A DNA stretch of 38,139 nucleotides from NCBI RefSeq assembly GCF_900129055.1, contig NZ_FQUZ01000031.1, forward strand, positions 1 to 38,139. Direction: 5' to 3'. The position numbers were made by a program, and so were the translations under genes. Origin of the DNA: Lampropedia hyalina DSM 16112 (lineage in GTDB: Bacteria > Pseudomonadota > Gammaproteobacteria > Burkholderiales > Burkholderiaceae_C). Positions 19,693-27,971 of the stretch are shown one piece after another (position 1 is the first letter of the stretch; every line of letters begins with the position of its first letter). Under the pieces are notes generated by a model. The model was not told the DNA's origin. It saw only the letters and a program-made list of their open reading frames with translations, and made no database searches.

Positions 19693-20112
19693 TTAGCCAG
19701 TCAGCAGTTGCAGAACATGGCGGTATTCTTCCTGTCGTTCATAGTCTTCTGCCATCGGCTGGGGAATGCGCCGCATGTCCATGTTGTCGCGCACATCGGC
19801 CAGCTTGACGGCATAGGCGATCGGGTGCTGCATGGCGCGCCGGGCTGCCGACATGCGTGGCTCGTCTTCCGGTCGGGTGAGAATCCGTACGGCTTCAATC
19901 ACCGATGCCGGCAAGCCTGCTCCTTCCAAGTCCTGCACTGACAGCTGGGTGTGTTCCAGCGTGTCGTGCAAGACGGCGGCCATCTGCTGCTCCGGGGTAT
20001 GAACCGCCAACATCAAACGCAGGGGGTGAAAAATGTAGGGACTGCCATCGGTGTCCAGTTGCCCCGCATGGGCTTGCGTGGCCAGCACGATGGCTTTTTC
20101 AAGAAGGCCCAT
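19693..20112 (-). CDS. HD-domain phosphohydrolase, small alarmone hydrolase-like
   Basis: A 139-residue single-domain protein resembling the hydrolase half of SpoT/Rel. It has ATQAHAGQLDTDGSPYIFHPLRLML near the N-terminus, the HD motif AAVLHDTLEHT, and VKLADVRDNMDM, which matches the K-LAD-x2-N pattern of (p)ppGpp hydrolases. No synthetase or TGS/ACT domains follow, so a stand-alone hydrolase of (p)ppGpp or a related nucleotide is the best inference. I chose the ATG at 20112, 31 bp after the phasin stop. A longer frame would overlap that gene and adds no family sequence. Confidence 0.72.
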   Translation of the reverse strand: MGLLEKAIVLATQAHAGQLDTDGSPYIFHPLRLMLAVHTPEQQMAAVLHDTLEHTQLSVQDLEGAGLPASVIEAVRILTRPEDEPRMSAARRAMQHPIAYAVKLADVRDNMDMRRIPQPMAEDYERQEEYRHVLQLLTG

Positions 20113-20143
20113 GAAACGATCCGTGCGGATGGTGAACGAATGC

Positions 20144-20548
20144 TCAGCTTCTGGAAAGCCGCTTCGCATTGGCCACGGCCTTGCTGCTGATGGGCTTGAG
20201 GCTCTTGTTGGCAATGGTGAGGGTGGAGTTCTGCATCTGGTTCCACAATGCCAGGGAGGCGGCCTGCTGGTTGCCTCGCAGCGGACTGAGACTCCATTCC
20301 CACAGCCGCACGCTCATGGACTGCTGGGCAATCATGGTTTGCAGCATCATCACGCTCCATGCCTGAAAGAACGCGGTCTGCTTTTCCACAATCATCTGTG
20401 TGAATTCTGCAACATCGCGTTGGTTCGGAGTATTGCCTGCGGCGGCAAACTGGTTCAGTCGCAAGGCGACGACGTGGGGGGCGGCAACCGCCAAATCCCG
20501 AGTCTGATTGGAGAGGCGACGCAGTTCCTGATGGGTTCTGGCATTCAT
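20144..20548 (-). CDS. phasin-like polyhydroxyalkanoate granule protein
   Basis: A 134-residue, mostly helical protein without signal peptide or membrane span. The pattern APHVVALRLNQFAAAG followed by QRDVAEFTQMIVEKQTAFFQAWSVMM resembles the small granule-associated phasins of Burkholderiales, which coat polyhydroxyalkanoate granules. The similarity is family-level recognition, not motif-based, so confidence is moderate. It is the first gene of a minus-strand set with the HD hydrolase and the asparaginase. The upstream 128 bp, shared with divergent msrB, should hold promoters for both. Confidence 0.62.
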   Translation of the reverse strand: MNARTHQELRRLSNQTRDLAVAAPHVVALRLNQFAAAGNTPNQRDVAEFTQMIVEKQTAFFQAWSVMMLQTMIAQQSMSVRLWEWSLSPLRGNQQAASLALWNQMQNSTLTIANKSLKPISSKAVANAKRLSRS

Positions 20549-20676
20549 GGTGGCTCGGTTTCTAAGCTTATGGGCGATCCATTCTAATGGTTTGCCATTT
20601 CGTTATGCCATGATTGTTGATAATAGCCCGATGCAAACTTGGGAATTCCGTTCGTTATGGATAAGGTACTGCTTTC

Positions 20677-21108
20677 ATGAAATTTCCTGTTGAAAAATCC
20701 CTTGAGGAATGGCAATCGCTACTGCGGCAGAAAAAGAATGCCCAGCCGCTGGCCTATGAGGTGACACGCCATGCCGTGACCGAGCGACCCTTTACCGGCC
20801 AGTACAACCAGTTCTGGGAGCAGGGACGCTATCACTGCATTGGCTGTGATGCACCGTTGTTCCATTCCGAGGACAAGTTCGATGCCGGCTGTGGCTGGCC
20901 CAGCTTCAGCCGTGCGGTGGCGGGAGCCATTGCCGAGAAACCCGACCACAGCCATGCAATGGTGCGCACCGAGATTCTGTGCGCCCGTTGTGGTGCGCAT
21001 CTGGGGCATGTGTTCCCTGATGGCCCGGTGGAAACGGGTTTGCGCTATTGCCTCAATTCGGCGGCGATGGACTTTGCACCTTCCCCGTCTCAGAATGGCT
21101 CTCAGTAA
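20677..21108 (+). CDS. msrB: peptide-methionine (R)-S-oxide reductase MsrB
   Basis: MsrB reduces the R form of oxidised methionine in proteins. The 143-residue protein has the structural zinc site Cys54-x2-Cys57 and Cys102-x2-Cys105. The fingerprint GCGWPSF is at 71-77, [10 protein letters not shown] at 108-117, and the catalytic cysteine is Cys125 in RYCLNS. All residues needed for activity appear intact. It lies upstream of yciB by 74 bp and is divergent from the phasin gene. Confidence 0.96.
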   Translation: MKFPVEKSLEEWQSLLRQKKNAQPLAYEVTRHAVTERPFTGQYNQFWEQGRYHCIGCDAPLFHSEDKFDAGCGWPSFSRAVAGAIAEKPDHSHAMVRTEILCARCGAHLGHVFPDGPVETGLRYCLNSAAMDFAPSPSQNGSQ

Positions 21109-21182
21109 CCGTTTGGGTAGCAAAAGCGGTATAGTGCGCCCACCTGCCATTGGCTGGCTGTTTTTCCATCCCGTACCCCACC

Positions 21183-21746
21183 ATGAAGTTTCTTTTTGAC
21201 GTTCTGCCGTTTATCCTGTTTTTCGTTGCGTACCGCATCTGGGGGATTTATGCTGCCACTGCCGTGGCGATGGCCGCCACCGCCATTCAGATTCTGGCAA
21301 GCAGGCTCAGTGGCAGAAAAGTCGAGAAAATGCAGTGGATCAGCCTGGGGCTGATTGGCTTCTTCGGGGGGCTGACCTTGGTGCTGCGCGACAATATCTT
21401 TGTGATGTGGAAGTCCACCATCGTCAATTGGCTCATGGGGGGTGCGTTGCTGGTGGCCATGCAGTTCATGAAGAAGAACCCACTCAAATCCTTGCTGGGT
21501 GGCCAGATTCAGATGCCAGACCGCATCTGGCGGGGCATGACCTGGAGCTGGATTGGTTTCTTTCTGGTCATGGGCCTGGTCAATATCCTAGTGGCCTACA
21601 GCGTCAGCGAGGCCGATTGGGTGAACTTCAAAACCTTTGGCGGCCCGGTCATCACCCTGGTGTTCGTGGTGGTGCAGATGCTGTTCATCAGCCGCCATGT
21701 CAGCACCAAGGAAGTCCCTGAACAGGAAAAAGGCCCATCCCAATGA
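21183..21746 (+). CDS. yciB: inner membrane septation protein A (YciB/IspZ family)
   Basis: YciB is a five-helix inner membrane protein connected with cell envelope maintenance and septation. The 187-residue protein has the family stretches KFLFDVLPFILFFVAYRIWGIYAATA at the N-terminus, LRDNIFVMWKSTIVNWLMG in the middle and ADWVNFKTFGG near the end. I placed the start at the ATG at 21183, giving the standard MKFLFD N-terminus; 11 extra upstream codons are open but not family-like. The stop overlaps bolA by ATGA. Confidence 0.95.
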   Translation: MKFLFDVLPFILFFVAYRIWGIYAATAVAMAATAIQILASRLSGRKVEKMQWISLGLIGFFGGLTLVLRDNIFVMWKSTIVNWLMGGALLVAMQFMKKNPLKSLLGGQIQMPDRIWRGMTWSWIGFFLVMGLVNILVAYSVSEADWVNFKTFGGPVITLVFVVVQMLFISRHVSTKEVPEQEKGPSQ

Positions 21747-22033
21747 ACCATTCTGCCGTTGCCACACTCCATAGCAACCTGCTGGAACAACGTTTGCGCG
21801 AGGTTCTGGCTCCATCGCATCTGCAAGTGCTGGACGAAAGCGGCCAGCATGCCGGGCACAGTGGGGCCAATGCCAGTGGCGTGGGCACGCATTTCCGGGT
21901 ACGGATTGCATCATCTGCGTTTGCGGGCAAGAGCCGCGTTCAGTGCCATCGGCTTGTGTATGATGCGCTGCAAGATTTTTTCCCGCAGGGACTGCATGCA
22001 CTGGCCATTGAAATCGGCGTGCCTGCGGCTTGA
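21743..22033 (+). CDS. BolA family protein
   Basis: This is a 96-residue BolA-fold protein. Typical features are LEQRLREVLAPSHLQVLDESGQHAGHSGA, with the conserved histidine region, and HFRVRIASSAFAGKSRVQCHRLVYDALQD, with the invariant RxxxHRxVY helix. BolA proteins work with monothiol glutaredoxins in iron-sulfur cluster trafficking and can affect cell shape. It is coupled to yciB by a 4-bp overlap. yciB-bolA-parvulin is a common order in Burkholderiales. Confidence 0.93.
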   Translation: MNHSAVATLHSNLLEQRLREVLAPSHLQVLDESGQHAGHSGANASGVGTHFRVRIASSAFAGKSRVQCHRLVYDALQDFFPQGLHALAIEIGVPAA

Positions 22034-22108
22034 CCCGATGCCGCTGTCGGTATCCTCTTTTGCGATTATTTTTTCACTTCACAACACCCGAGTCAGGGAA
22101 TCATCAGC

Positions 22109-22894
22109 ATGAAAAAACAAGTACTGTCTGTTCTGCTTGCCAGCGCGTTGCTGGGAGCCGCCGCGCCTGCTGCGGCACAGAATCTGGCCGTGGTCAATGG
22201 CAAGCCCATTGCCCAGGCACAGTTCGATTACTTCATCGGCCAGTTCGTGCAATCGGGCCGCGAGCGCACCCCCGAGCTGGAAACGCATGTCAAGGACGAG
22301 CTGATTCGCCGTGCCGTGTATGAGCAGGCGGCCTTGAAGGACGGTCTGGAAAAAGACAAGGACTTCCAGCAGGAGTTGGCACTGGCACGTCAAACCTTGC
22401 TGATTCGCGCGCTGTTCCTGAAGGAGCAAAAGGCCAATCCGGTGACCGATGCCGAAATCAAGGCCGAATACGACCGTTTTGTGGAAGCCAACAAGGGCGA
22501 TGAATACCACACCGCCCATATTCTGGTGGAAACCGAAGAAGAGGCCAAGGCCATCATTGCCACGCTGAAAAAAGATCCGAAGAAGTTCGAGGCCCTGGCC
22601 AAGGAAAAATCCAAGGACCCTGGCTCTGCGACCCGGGGTGGCGATCTGGGCTGGGCCAATCCAGCGACCTTTGTGCCTGAATTCAGCGAAGCCATGGTGA
22701 AGCTGGAAAAAGGCAAGTTCACGCAGGAGCCGGTGCAGACCCAGTTTGGCTGGCATGTGCTGCAACTGAAGGACAGCCGCGCGGCCAAGCCGCCTGCACT
22801 GGATGCCGTCAAGCCCCAGATTGAGCAGGCACTGGCAGAGCAGAAGCTGGCCGATTTGCAGGAGAAGCTCTACAAGGCCGCGAAGATCAACTGA
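22109..22894 (+). CDS. periplasmic parvulin-type peptidylprolyl isomerase
   Basis: A 261-residue secreted foldase. The signal peptide runs to about Ala23 (AAPAAAQ). A helical chaperone-like region (about 24-130) follows, and the parvulin domain lies at about 131-222, with YHTAHILVETEEEAKAI, GGDLGWANPATFVPEFSEAM and QTQFGWHVLQL. The C-terminal helix pairs back with the N-terminal domain, as in PrsA/SurA-like proteins. It probably helps fold outer-membrane or periplasmic proteins. A clear two-way terminator follows 43 bp after the stop. Confidence 0.93.
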   Translation: MKKQVLSVLLASALLGAAAPAAAQNLAVVNGKPIAQAQFDYFIGQFVQSGRERTPELETHVKDELIRRAVYEQAALKDGLEKDKDFQQELALARQTLLIRALFLKEQKANPVTDAEIKAEYDRFVEANKGDEYHTAHILVETEEEAKAIIATLKKDPKKFEALAKEKSKDPGSATRGGDLGWANPATFVPEFSEAMVKLEKGKFTQEPVQTQFGWHVLQLKDSRAAKPPALDAVKPQIEQALAEQKLADLQEKLYKAAKIN

Positions 22895-22937
22895 TCGGAT
22901 GGCTCATGCCAGACTGGTTCTGGCAGCGTCCCTCATG

Positions 22938-22973
22938 AAAGCACCGCAGGAAGTCATTTTCTGCGGTGCTTTT
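22938..22973. terminator. bidirectional terminator between parvulin gene and catalase
   Basis: AAAGCACCGCAG (22938-22949) pairs perfectly with CTGCGGTGCTTT (22961-22972) around an 11-nt loop, with one further T at 22973. The A/T ends make it usable from both strands. It lies between the convergent parvulin and catalase genes. Confidence 0.85.
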
Positions 22974-22992
22974 GCGTGGGGAAAAGTGACCG

Positions 22993-24462
22993 TCAGTCGG
23001 GCAGGCGACCTTCGCGCTGTGCCTGAATGGCGGCGGCCACTCCCGCGCCGTAGGCTGGGTCGGCCTGGGTGCAGTGGGCAATGTGTGTCTGCACAATGTG
23101 CTCCGACACTCCGGCAATGTTGCGGGCAGTATTGGCGAACAGCACTTGTTGCTGGGCCGGAGTCATCAGGCGGAACAGGTCGCCGGGCTGGGTGAAGTAG
23201 TCGTCATCGTCTTCGCGGTAGTTCCAGCGGTCGGCATCGCCGTGCAGTGCCAGCGGGGGTTCGGCGTATTCGGGTTGTTCCTGCCATTCGCCCTTGGTAT
23301 TGGGTTCGTAGGCAATGGTTGTGCCGTAGTTGCCATCGATGCGCATGGCCCCGTCGCGATGGTAGGCGTGGTAGGGACAGCGTGGGGCGTTCACCGGAAT
23401 CTGGTGGTGGTTTACGCCCAGGCGGTAGCGGGCCGCATCGCTGTAGGCGAACAGGCGCGATTGCAGCATGCGGTCGGGCGAGATGCCAATGCCCGGCACG
23501 ATGTTGGACGGCGCGAACGAGGCCTGCTCCACATCGGCAAAGTAATTGCGTGGGTTGCGGTTCAGCTCGAACTCGCCTACCTCGATGAGCGGGTAGTCCT
23601 TCTTGCTCCATACCTTGGTCAGGTCGAAGGGGTGGAAGCGGTAGTGCGCTGCTTCGGCTTCGGGCATGATCTGCACGAACAGCGTCCACTTCGGGAATTC
23701 GCCCCGGTCGATGGCTTCCAGCAGATCGCGCTGGGCACTCTCGCGGTCTTTGCCGACCAGTTCGGCGGCTTGGGCATCGCTGAGGTTTTCGATGCCCTGC
23801 TGAGTGCGGAAGTGGAACTTGACCCAGAAGCGTTCGTTCTGCGCACTGATGAAGCTGTAGGTGTGGGAGCCAAAGCCGTGCATGTGGCGATAGGAGCGGG
23901 GGATGCCCCGGTCGCTCATGACGATGGTGATCTGGTGCAGAGCTTCGGGCAGTCCAGTCCAGAAATCCCAGTTGTTTTCGGCACTGCGCAGGTTGGTGTA
24001 CGGATCGCGCTTGACGGCCTTGTTCAGGTCGGGGAACTTGAGCGGGTCGCGGAAGAAGAACACCGGAGTGTTGTTGCCCACCAAATCCCAGTTGCCTTCC
24101 TCGGTATAGAACTTGAGTGCGAAACCGCGAATGTCGCGCTCGGCATCGGCCGCACCGCGCTCACCCGCCACAGTCGAGAAGCGGGCAAACATTTCAGTTT
24201 GCTTGCCCACCTCCGAGAAAATGCGGGCCTTGGTGTATTGGGTGATGTCGTGCGTGACGGTGAAGGTACCGAAGGCACCGGAACCCTTGGCGTGCATGCG
24301 TCGCTCGGGAATGACCTCGCGGTTGAAGTGCGCGAGTTTTTCCAGGTGCCACAAATCCTGCAAGAGCATCGGGCCACGCGGCCCGGCAGTCATGGAGTCC
24401 TGGTTGTTGGGCACTGGCGCGCCAGCGGCGGTCGTGAGGCGGGAAGGCTTTTTGTCGGTCAT
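22993..24462 (-). CDS. katA: monofunctional haem catalase
   Basis: The enzyme dismutates hydrogen peroxide to water and oxygen. At 489 residues it belongs to the small-subunit haem catalases. The distal histidine is His57 in [14 protein letters not shown], the catalytic asparagine is in [12 protein letters not shown] (about 130-131), and the proximal haem-ligand tyrosine is Tyr340 in [15 protein letters not shown] place the start at 24462 because AAGGAG lies at a suitable distance before it and [17 protein letters not shown] is the usual N-terminus; the frame is open 47 codons further but without family sequence. The symbol is by analogy, since other catalase names are used in relatives. An OxyR-like site lies upstream. 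Confidence 0.94.
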   Translation of the reverse strand: MTDKKPSRLTTAAGAPVPNNQDSMTAGPRGPMLLQDLWHLEKLAHFNREVIPERRMHAKGSGAFGTFTVTHDITQYTKARIFSEVGKQTEMFARFSTVAGERGAADAERDIRGFALKFYTEEGNWDLVGNNTPVFFFRDPLKFPDLNKAVKRDPYTNLRSAENNWDFWTGLPEALHQITIVMSDRGIPRSYRHMHGFGSHTYSFISAQNERFWVKFHFRTQQGIENLSDAQAAELVGKDRESAQRDLLEAIDRGEFPKWTLFVQIMPEAEAAHYRFHPFDLTKVWSKKDYPLIEVGEFELNRNPRNYFADVEQASFAPSNIVPGIGISPDRMLQSRLFAYSDAARYRLGVNHHQIPVNAPRCPYHAYHRDGAMRIDGNYGTTIAYEPNTKGEWQEQPEYAEPPLALHGDADRWNYREDDDDYFTQPGDLFRLMTPAQQQVLFANTARNIAGVSEHIVQTHIAHCTQADPAYGAGVAAAIQAQREGRLPD

Positions 24463-24555
24463 CGTGGGGCTCCTTGTGGGGGGATTGATTTTTCCAATCG
24501 GCTGGGCCGTGTCGATAATGTAATTTAGTTTTTTGCAATCGACATACTTAAATCT

Positions 24556-24592
24556 ATAGAGATTTTCTAATTTGGCAATAGGCAATTGCGCG
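24556..24592. promoter_or_regulatory. candidate OxyR binding site upstream of catalase
   Basis: The spacing follows the OxyR pattern ATAG-N7-CTAT-N7-ATAG-N7-CTAT. ATAG is at 24556-24559, CTAA at 24567-24570 (3 of 4) and ATAG at 24578-24581; the fourth block is CGCG at 24589-24592 (1 of 4). The three good blocks sit exactly 11 bp apart. The site lies 94-130 bp before the catalase ATG, where OxyR activation of a catalase promoter would be expected. The short -35/-10 boxes between are not clear. Confidence 0.5.
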
Positions 24593-24707
24593 GGGCAAAG
24601 CATTGGCAGGCCATTTTCTGGCGGCTACGGTGGCCTGATTACAATGGTGGGTTGCCGTGCGATTGGCGGCAACATGGGCATATTTTTCACCTTTCTTCAC
24701 ACACAGC

Positions 24708-25025
24708 ATGACTACCGAAACCCTTCAGGTCACTTCCGTGACCACCAAAGCGAATGTTTACTTTGATGGCAAATGCGTCAGCCACGATTTGCAATTGCCC
24801 GATGGCTCGCGCAAATCCGTGGGAGTGGTTTTGGCAGCCGAGTTGAGCTTTGGCACGGCGGCACCGGAGCGCATGGAGTGTGTGGGCGGAGCCTGTGAGT
24901 ATCAACTGGAGCCGCAAGGCCCGTGGCAAACCTGTGAGCCAGGGCAGTCGTTCAGCATTGCGGGCGATTCACGCTTCAATATTCGCGTGGCAGAAGCCTT
25001 CCACTACATTTGCCACTACGGTTGA
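24708..25025 (+). CDS. ppnP: pyrimidine/purine nucleoside phosphorylase PpnP
   Basis: PpnP is a small cupin-fold enzyme that splits nucleosides with phosphate to a base and ribose 1-phosphate. The 105-residue protein has the family's N-terminus (TTKANVYFDGKCVSHDLQLPDGSRKSVGVVL). The conserved core is AAPERMECVGGACEYQLEPQGPWQTCEPGQSFSIAGDSRFNIRV, and the ending is YICHYG. I chose the ATG at 24708 for family length; an upstream in-frame ATG would add 17 unrelated residues. It is divergent from the catalase. Downstream lies the long palindromic element. Confidence 0.9.
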   Translation: MTTETLQVTSVTTKANVYFDGKCVSHDLQLPDGSRKSVGVVLAAELSFGTAAPERMECVGGACEYQLEPQGPWQTCEPGQSFSIAGDSRFNIRVAEAFHYICHYG

Positions 25026-25073
25026 GCGGAACGATGGGTTCCATCGGGCACGGGTTTCTGCCCTGAAAAGTAA

Positions 25074-25236
25074 AGGAACCGCTGATTAATTCCGCCCGAG
25101 TCGCCGCGCGCCCTGTCGGGATGGGCTGCAAGGCGGTTTTTGGGGTCAATAGTGGTGCTATTGACCCCAAAAGCCAACGTAGCAGACCGCCCGAGAGGGG
25201 GATGCGGCGGCCGGGGGGAATTATTCAGCGGTTCCT
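25074..25236. repeat. 163-bp imperfect palindromic element (MITE/REP-like)
   Basis: The outer ends match as inverted repeats: AGGAACCGCTG (25074-25084) and CAGCGGTTCCT (25226-25236) are perfect, and the match extends to about 24 bp with two mismatches. At the centre is a perfect 15-bp stem, TTTTGGGGTCAATAG (25138-25152) with CTATTGACCCCAAAA (25158-25172), around a 5-nt loop. The GC-rich parts in between also pair imperfectly (for example GGCGGT with ACCGCC). It has no coding capacity. It sits between the convergent ppnP and azlD genes and could act as a two-way transcript end. No second copy is in the window. Confidence 0.75.
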
Positions 25237-25245
25237 AAAAGGCAA

Positions 25246-25587
25246 TTACCAGCCCAAACCAATGCGCAAGGGCAGGTACACGGCCATTCCCACGACGATG
25301 GTGCCCAGGATGCCGCGCCGGTAGAAGTAGTAGGCGGTTGCGGCTGGAATGGCCCAGAGGCGGGCATTCTGCCAAGTGTCTGCCCATTCCCCATGGGCAG
25401 TCATCAGCACTTCCGGGAAGATCACCGCAGACAGGGCGGCCAGCGGTGCGTATTTCAGGCCGCGCTGGAACCAGGCGGGCAGGGGGATTTCCCGGTCGGG
25501 AAACAGGAAGAAGCTGCGCGTCAGTACCGTGGTGACTGCCAGGCCGATGATGGCCGCCAGTGTCCAGGGCCAGTCTGGGAGGTTCAT
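25246..25587 (-). CDS. azlD: AzlD family branched-chain amino acid exporter subunit
   Basis: A 113-residue membrane protein with about four hydrophobic segments. The AzlD pattern TVLTRSFFLFPDREIPLPAWFQRGLKYAPLAALSAVIFPEVL is clear. With AzlC it forms a two-component exporter of branched-chain amino acids (as in BrnFE/AzlCD). The start at 25587 overlaps the azlC stop by ATGA. The same frame stays open through azlC in the antisense-free direction, but that part is an azlC shadow. It is the last gene of the def-to-azlD set, 9 bp from the palindromic element. Confidence 0.9.
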   Translation of the reverse strand: MNLPDWPWTLAAIIGLAVTTVLTRSFFLFPDREIPLPAWFQRGLKYAPLAALSAVIFPEVLMTAHGEWADTWQNARLWAIPAATAYYFYRRGILGTIVVGMAVYLPLRIGLGW

Positions 25588-26318
25588 GGGGTGTGCCCAC
25601 CGTGCTGTTTCAGGGTTTTGTCCATGCTTTCGTAGAGCAGGCCAATGGCCACGCCAGCGGCAATGGCCACCAGAATGTTCAACTTCAGCGGCAGGGCGAA
25701 TGCGGCAATGGCGGCAGTGCCTGCCACTACGGTGGCCAGCCAGGTGGCACGATCGACCAGCAGCGACAAGGCTACGCCCAGAATCGCCAGAATGCCGGCA
25801 AAGCCCAATCCCCACGAGAGCGGAATGATCTGCGCCAGAAAGATGCCCAGCACCGATGCCGCCTGCCATGACAGCCAGGAGACAGTGGCCGCACCCCAGA
25901 AATAGCCTTGCTGTTCTGCATCGGGCGCGGCATTGCCGTAACGCTTGAAGAACAGTACGAACATCATGTCGGTGGTCAGATAGCCCATCCAGACGCGCTT
26001 GCCGCGTGGCAGATGGCCGAAATGCCGTCGCCACATGCTGCTGAAGATGACGAAGCGCAGGTTCACGCAAATGCCGGTCAGCCAGATGACCCACAACGGT
26101 GAACCGCTGGCCAGCAATGGCAGTACTGCCAGTTGCGAACTGCCGGCATACACCAGCATGGTCATGGTCAGGGCCAGCGGAATGGAGAGGCCGCTTTTCA
26201 CCATGGCCACGCCGGTGACCAGCCCCCAGGCTGCTACGCCCAGCGTGACCGTGCCCTGATCGCGTATGCCCAGCCGGAAGCCGGGCATGCGCCAGAACGG
26301 CAAGGCGGTGTTTGTCAT
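25584..26318 (-). CDS. azlC: AzlC family branched-chain amino acid exporter subunit
   Basis: The large subunit of an AzlCD exporter: 244 residues, about seven to eight membrane segments. Family features are [37 protein letters not shown] and [20 protein letters not shown] chose the ATG at 26318, which overlaps the fmt stop by ATGA. Upstream codons in the same frame lie inside fmt. Coupling to fmt suggests co-transcription with the translation-initiation genes, although no functional link is obvious. Confidence 0.92.
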   Translation of the reverse strand: MTNTALPFWRMPGFRLGIRDQGTVTLGVAAWGLVTGVAMVKSGLSIPLALTMTMLVYAGSSQLAVLPLLASGSPLWVIWLTGICVNLRFVIFSSMWRRHFGHLPRGKRVWMGYLTTDMMFVLFFKRYGNAAPDAEQQGYFWGAATVSWLSWQAASVLGIFLAQIIPLSWGLGFAGILAILGVALSLLVDRATWLATVVAGTAAIAAFALPLKLNILVAIAAGVAIGLLYESMDKTLKQHGGHTP

Positions 26319-27289
26319 GCTTGCGGGGTTTGGAAGCATTCCCCGGCCTGTACGGCAAAGCCATGCAGCCATTGGGCCACGTCCAGGCGTTTACCGCCTG
26401 GGCGTTGCAGAGTGGTCAGGCGCAGGGCAGTCTGACCACCGCAGGCCACGTCAATGCCGTTGTTTTGTACCTGTACGATCTGGCCGGGCTGGGCTGTGTG
26501 TTCCGTGTCACTGGGCAGGGCCAGGGCAGCCCAGATCTTGAGCATCTGCCCATGCAGGCTGGCCTGTGCGACGGGAAAGGGATTGAAGGCACGGATGCGG
26601 CGTTCCAGTACGTCGGCGGGTTCGCGCCAGTCCAGCAGGCTTTCGGCCTTGCCGATTTTGTGGGCGTAGCTGATGCCATCGGCAGGTTGGGGGACACGCT
26701 GGAGGGTGGCATGGGGCAATTGATGCACGGCATCCACAATCAAGCGGCCGCCCAGCGTGGCCAGCCGGTCGTGCAGGCTGGCGGTGGTGTCGTAGGGGGC
26801 GATGTCCAGCGATTGCGTCAGCAGCATGTCGCCGGTGTCCAGCCCTTCGTCCATTTGCATGATGGTGATGCCGGTGGAGCTATCGCCTGCCTCAATGGCA
26901 CGGTGGATGGGGGCCGCACCGCGCCAGCGGGGCAGCAGGCTGGCGTGGATGTTCAGGCAACCATAGCGGGGCAGCTCCAGCACCCAGCGCGGCAACAGCA
27001 GGCCATAGGCGGCGACGATCAGCACATCCAACTGTGCCTGTTCCAGTTGTTGGCGCGCCGACTCGGCCTCCTCAGCGAAACGGCCATCCAGCCGCAGGCT
27101 GGTGGGCTGGGCCACGTCAATGCCTTGCTGCACGGCCAGTTGCTTGACGGAGGATGCCTGTAATTTCATGCCGCGACCGGCCGGGCGGTCGGGTTGGGTG
27201 AGCACCAGCGGTACCGACTGGCCATCGTCCAGCAGGGCTTGCAGGGCAGTACGGGCGAATTCAGGGGTTCCGGCAAATCCGATGCGCAT
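26315..27289 (-). CDS. fmt: methionyl-tRNA formyltransferase
   Basis: Fmt formylates the methionine on initiator tRNA. The 324-residue protein has the N-terminal formyltransferase fold ([20 protein letters not shown]). It has the catalytic region [45 protein letters not shown], with the Asn-His-Asp triad, and a C-terminal OB-like domain that grips tRNA. It is the partner of def, separated here by one lipoprotein gene. The stop overlaps azlC by 4 bp. Confidence 0.96.
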   Translation of the reverse strand: MRIGFAGTPEFARTALQALLDDGQSVPLVLTQPDRPAGRGMKLQASSVKQLAVQQGIDVAQPTSLRLDGRFAEEAESARQQLEQAQLDVLIVAAYGLLLPRWVLELPRYGCLNIHASLLPRWRGAAPIHRAIEAGDSSTGITIMQMDEGLDTGDMLLTQSLDIAPYDTTASLHDRLATLGGRLIVDAVHQLPHATLQRVPQPADGISYAHKIGKAESLLDWREPADVLERRIRAFNPFPVAQASLHGQMLKIWAALALPSDTEHTAQPGQIVQVQNNGIDVACGGQTALRLTTLQRPGGKRLDVAQWLHGFAVQAGECFQTPQA

Positions 27290-27355
27290 GATGGGTAGCT
27301 TCAGGTAGGGAAAAGGAGCGACACCGCCACGGATGGCGTGGTGGCGATTGGATAC

Positions 27356-27961
27356 TCAGGGCGACAGCAGCCGATCGGCAGCCGGGTCTTGAAAAATGCG
27401 CACTTCGCTGACTTTGCGATCGTCGCTGAACAGAATGTGAACGTAGAAATCCTGGTGCCGTTCCCGGAACGCATACTGCCAGTAGGGCGCATTGGGTGGT
27501 GCGGCGGCTGTGGTGGATTCTTCTTCTGCCGCTGCCCGCAGCAGGCTCCTGGGTTGTACGCCCTGGCGCAGCGGTGGCCCAAAGGCTTGCAGGAGTTCCA
27601 GGTGGCCGTCCTGTTCTATCTGGATTTGCGTGAAGGCTTCGCGGGTCCAGGCCGGGCGTTGGGCAATGAGCAGGCCTGCGGCATCGAATACCAGCAATTC
27701 GCGTGCACTGTCATCCCGGCTGCCCATGGGATAAAACCAATGCGACTTTCCATCGACGGCGTACACAGCCAGTGGTGTGCCGCGTATTTGCTGCACCTGG
27801 GCTTGCGACTGGTTCAACAAATCCTGCCGGGCGACAGGGTCTGTGCTGGCGCAGCCTGCGAGGGTGAGGGTGGCGCACAGGCACAGCAGCGAAAGGCGAT
27901 TGCGCCCACCGACAAACAGTGCGGCAGGGGATATCCGGCGTGAGCAGGGCAAGCGTGTCAT
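27356..27961 (-). CDS. predicted outer-membrane lipoprotein, unknown function
   Basis: A 201-residue protein with a long N-terminus (positively charged, then hydrophobic RLSLLCLCATLTLAGC) ending in a lipobox; Cys37 would carry the lipid. The mature part seems to hold two similar short modules. One is around VQQIRGTPLAVYAVDGKSHWFYPMG and one around LLQAFGPPLRQGV followed by YWQYAFRERHQDFYVHILFSDDRKVSEVRI. Each reads as a G-x-P turn plus a three-strand sheet, as in BamE/SmpA-like lipoproteins. That fold guess is inference. The start at 27961 is 10 bp after the def stop, so it probably shares def's transcript. Confidence 0.75.
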   Translation of the reverse strand: MTRLPCSRRISPAALFVGGRNRLSLLCLCATLTLAGCASTDPVARQDLLNQSQAQVQQIRGTPLAVYAVDGKSHWFYPMGSRDDSARELLVFDAAGLLIAQRPAWTREAFTQIQIEQDGHLELLQAFGPPLRQGVQPRSLLRAAAEEESTTAAAPPNAPYWQYAFRERHQDFYVHILFSDDRKVSEVRIFQDPAADRLLSP

Positions 27962-27971
27962 GGTGTGGCAA

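Noticed and set aside
23074-24528. 484-codon open frame on the plus strand opposite the catalase
   Set aside because: It is the mirror of catalase codons and has no recognisable domain. The catalase has complete active-site motifs.
25588-26364. Long minus-strand frame continuous with azlD running through azlC
   Set aside because: Only the last 113 residues are AzlD-like; the upstream part is azlC in the wrong frame. azlD has its own ATG overlapping the azlC stop.
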